A stretch of 19,617 nucleotides of DNA, from assembly GCA_003132645.1 (NCBI GenBank), contig PKYM01000320.1, forward strand, positions 1-19,617, written 5' to 3'. The notes below the pieces were generated by a model. That model saw only the letters and a list, made by a program, of their open reading frames with translations, did not search any database and was not told where the DNA came from. Below, one piece after another: positions 18,901-19,617 of this stretch. How positions within the stretch are numbered: position 1 is the first letter of the stretch; the number at the start of each line of letters is the position of its first letter. The position numbers were made by a program, and so were the translations under genes. This DNA comes from Actinomycetota bacterium. GTDB lineage: Bacteria > Actinomycetota > Thermoleophilia > UBA2241.

Positions 18901-19617
18901 CTAGTCTCTGACCACCAGCCCCTCTCGCAGGCGTGCCACCGCGCTGGCGATCCGCTCACCGTAGTCCGCATCGGCAGCGCGAAAGTGCGCCACCGACCCC
19001 TCGACGATCTCGTCCTTCGACACCTGTGAGAGGCTGCCGGCGATGTTGGCGATCAGCCGGGCGCGCGCCGCCTCGTCCATGACGCGGTAGAGCGCGCCGG
19101 CCTGTACGAAGTCGTCGCCCCCGCGGTCGTCCCACTCGTAGGAGCCGCTCGTCCCGTCGCTCGCCAGAGGCATATGAAGAGGCTCGCCGGTCTGCACCGG
19201 CCCGTCGTAGCTGTTGGGCTCGTAGTTCTTGCTGAGGCCGGCGTTGCCGTCGAAGCGCATGAAGCCGTCGCGGCCGTAGTTGGCCACGGTGGCGGCGTGC
19301 GGGCTGTTCACGGGTAGCTGGGTGTGGTTGATGCCCAGGCGGTAGCGGTGCGCGTCACCGTAGGCGAACAGGCGCCCCTGCAGCATCTTGTCGGGCGACG
19401 GTCCGATCCCGGGCACGAAGTTGGCCGGGTCGAACGCCGCCTGTTCCACGTCTGCGAAGTAGTTCGCCGGGTTGCGCGCGAGGGTCAGCTTGCCGACCTC
19501 GCGCAGCGGGTAGTCGGCGTGCGGCCACACCTTGGTCACGTCGAAGGGATTGAGACGGTAGGTCTTCGCCTCGGCGGTGGGCATGATCTGCACGTTGAGG
19601 GTCCAGCTCGGGAACTC
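18901..19617 (-). CDS. Catalase (monofunctional haem type), 5' end outside the window
   Basis: The minus-strand frame enters at the right edge with EFPSWTLNVQIMPTAEAKTY, RLNPFDVTKVWPHADYPLRE and VGKLTLARNPANYFADVEQA, the conserved middle of clade 3-type catalases, and includes RLFAYGDAHRYRLG, the proximal haem region with its tyrosine ligand. About 238 C-terminal residues are present; the catalytic histidine and N-terminal arm lie beyond the window. It breaks down hydrogen peroxide. It converges with the Fur-type gene; a CTGCCGGCAG palindrome lies in the 44-bp gap. Regulation by that repressor is likely but inferred. Confidence 0.95.
   Translation of the reverse strand, partial: EFPSWTLNVQIMPTAEAKTYRLNPFDVTKVWPHADYPLREVGKLTLARNPANYFADVEQAAFDPANFVPGIGPSPDKMLQGRLFAYGDAHRYRLGINHTQLPVNSPHAATVANYGRDGFMRFDGNAGLSKNYEPNSYDGPVQTGEPLHMPLASDGTSGSYEWDDRGGDDFVQAGALYRVMDEAARARLIANIAGSLSQVSKDEIVEGSVAHFRAADADYGERIASAVARLREGLVVRD

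Overview
The window looks like a chromosomal segment of a high-GC Gram-positive bacterium (Actinomycetota). The GC is high throughout, the host genes have actinobacterial character, and a prepilin gene, a Fur-family regulator, a catalase and a UxaE-type sugar-acid epimerase lie close together. The class is uncertain; Thermoleophilia-like is possible but I cannot show it. An integrated element of about 9.6 kb (2631-12229) interrupts this chromosome and is the main interest.

Left host flank (1-2630): a minus-strand sugar operon with a transaldolase-family gene followed by a tagaturonate epimerase (uxaE) that runs off the left edge. Next to them lies the orphaned last few codons of a prepilin gene whose body is now at 12153-12758.

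Integrated element (2631-12229): an exact 18-bp repeat bounds it (2631-2648 and 12212-12229), with paired TGGTGCCT arm-type sites just inside each end. Plus-strand order: tyrosine integrase with an AP2-like arm-binding domain; a cluster of CCGA/CGG repeats; a leader with hairpins; a small HTH (excisionase-like) protein; a zinc-finger/TOPRIM primase; a RepA-like AAA ATPase whose 3' end carries GGGGAGTTG iterons (likely origin); a 73-aa protein; a protein ending in the SSB tail motif DDDIPF; a regulatory stretch of over 500 bp with several perfect palindromes; an HK97-fold major capsid protein; a zinc-ribbon protein; a P27-type terminase small subunit; and three small overlapping or abutting genes. 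One minus-strand gene of unknown function sits at the right end. I found no portal, large terminase, protease, tail or lysis gene. This fits a phage satellite (phiRv1/phiRv2-like, or a capsid-encoding PICI-like island) that replicates itself, makes a shell and a packaging-specificity subunit, and needs a helper phage for the rest.

The element sits in the last codons of a type IV prepilin-like gene. The 18-bp core is read in the same frame (AAVQT) at both ends, so integration swaps the native tail VPMSS for an element-encoded 19-residue tail and places the element's minus-strand gene directly downstream of the pilin gene.

Right host flank (12230-19617): prepilin body, two hypothetical proteins, a secreted phospholipase-D-like lipoprotein, a patatin-like lipase, a QueG-like iron-sulfur protein, a 5'-truncated flavodoxin/FMN-reductase remnant, and an oxidative-stress group: ferritin-like diiron protein, divergent Fur/PerR-type regulator and convergent catalase (cut by the right edge).
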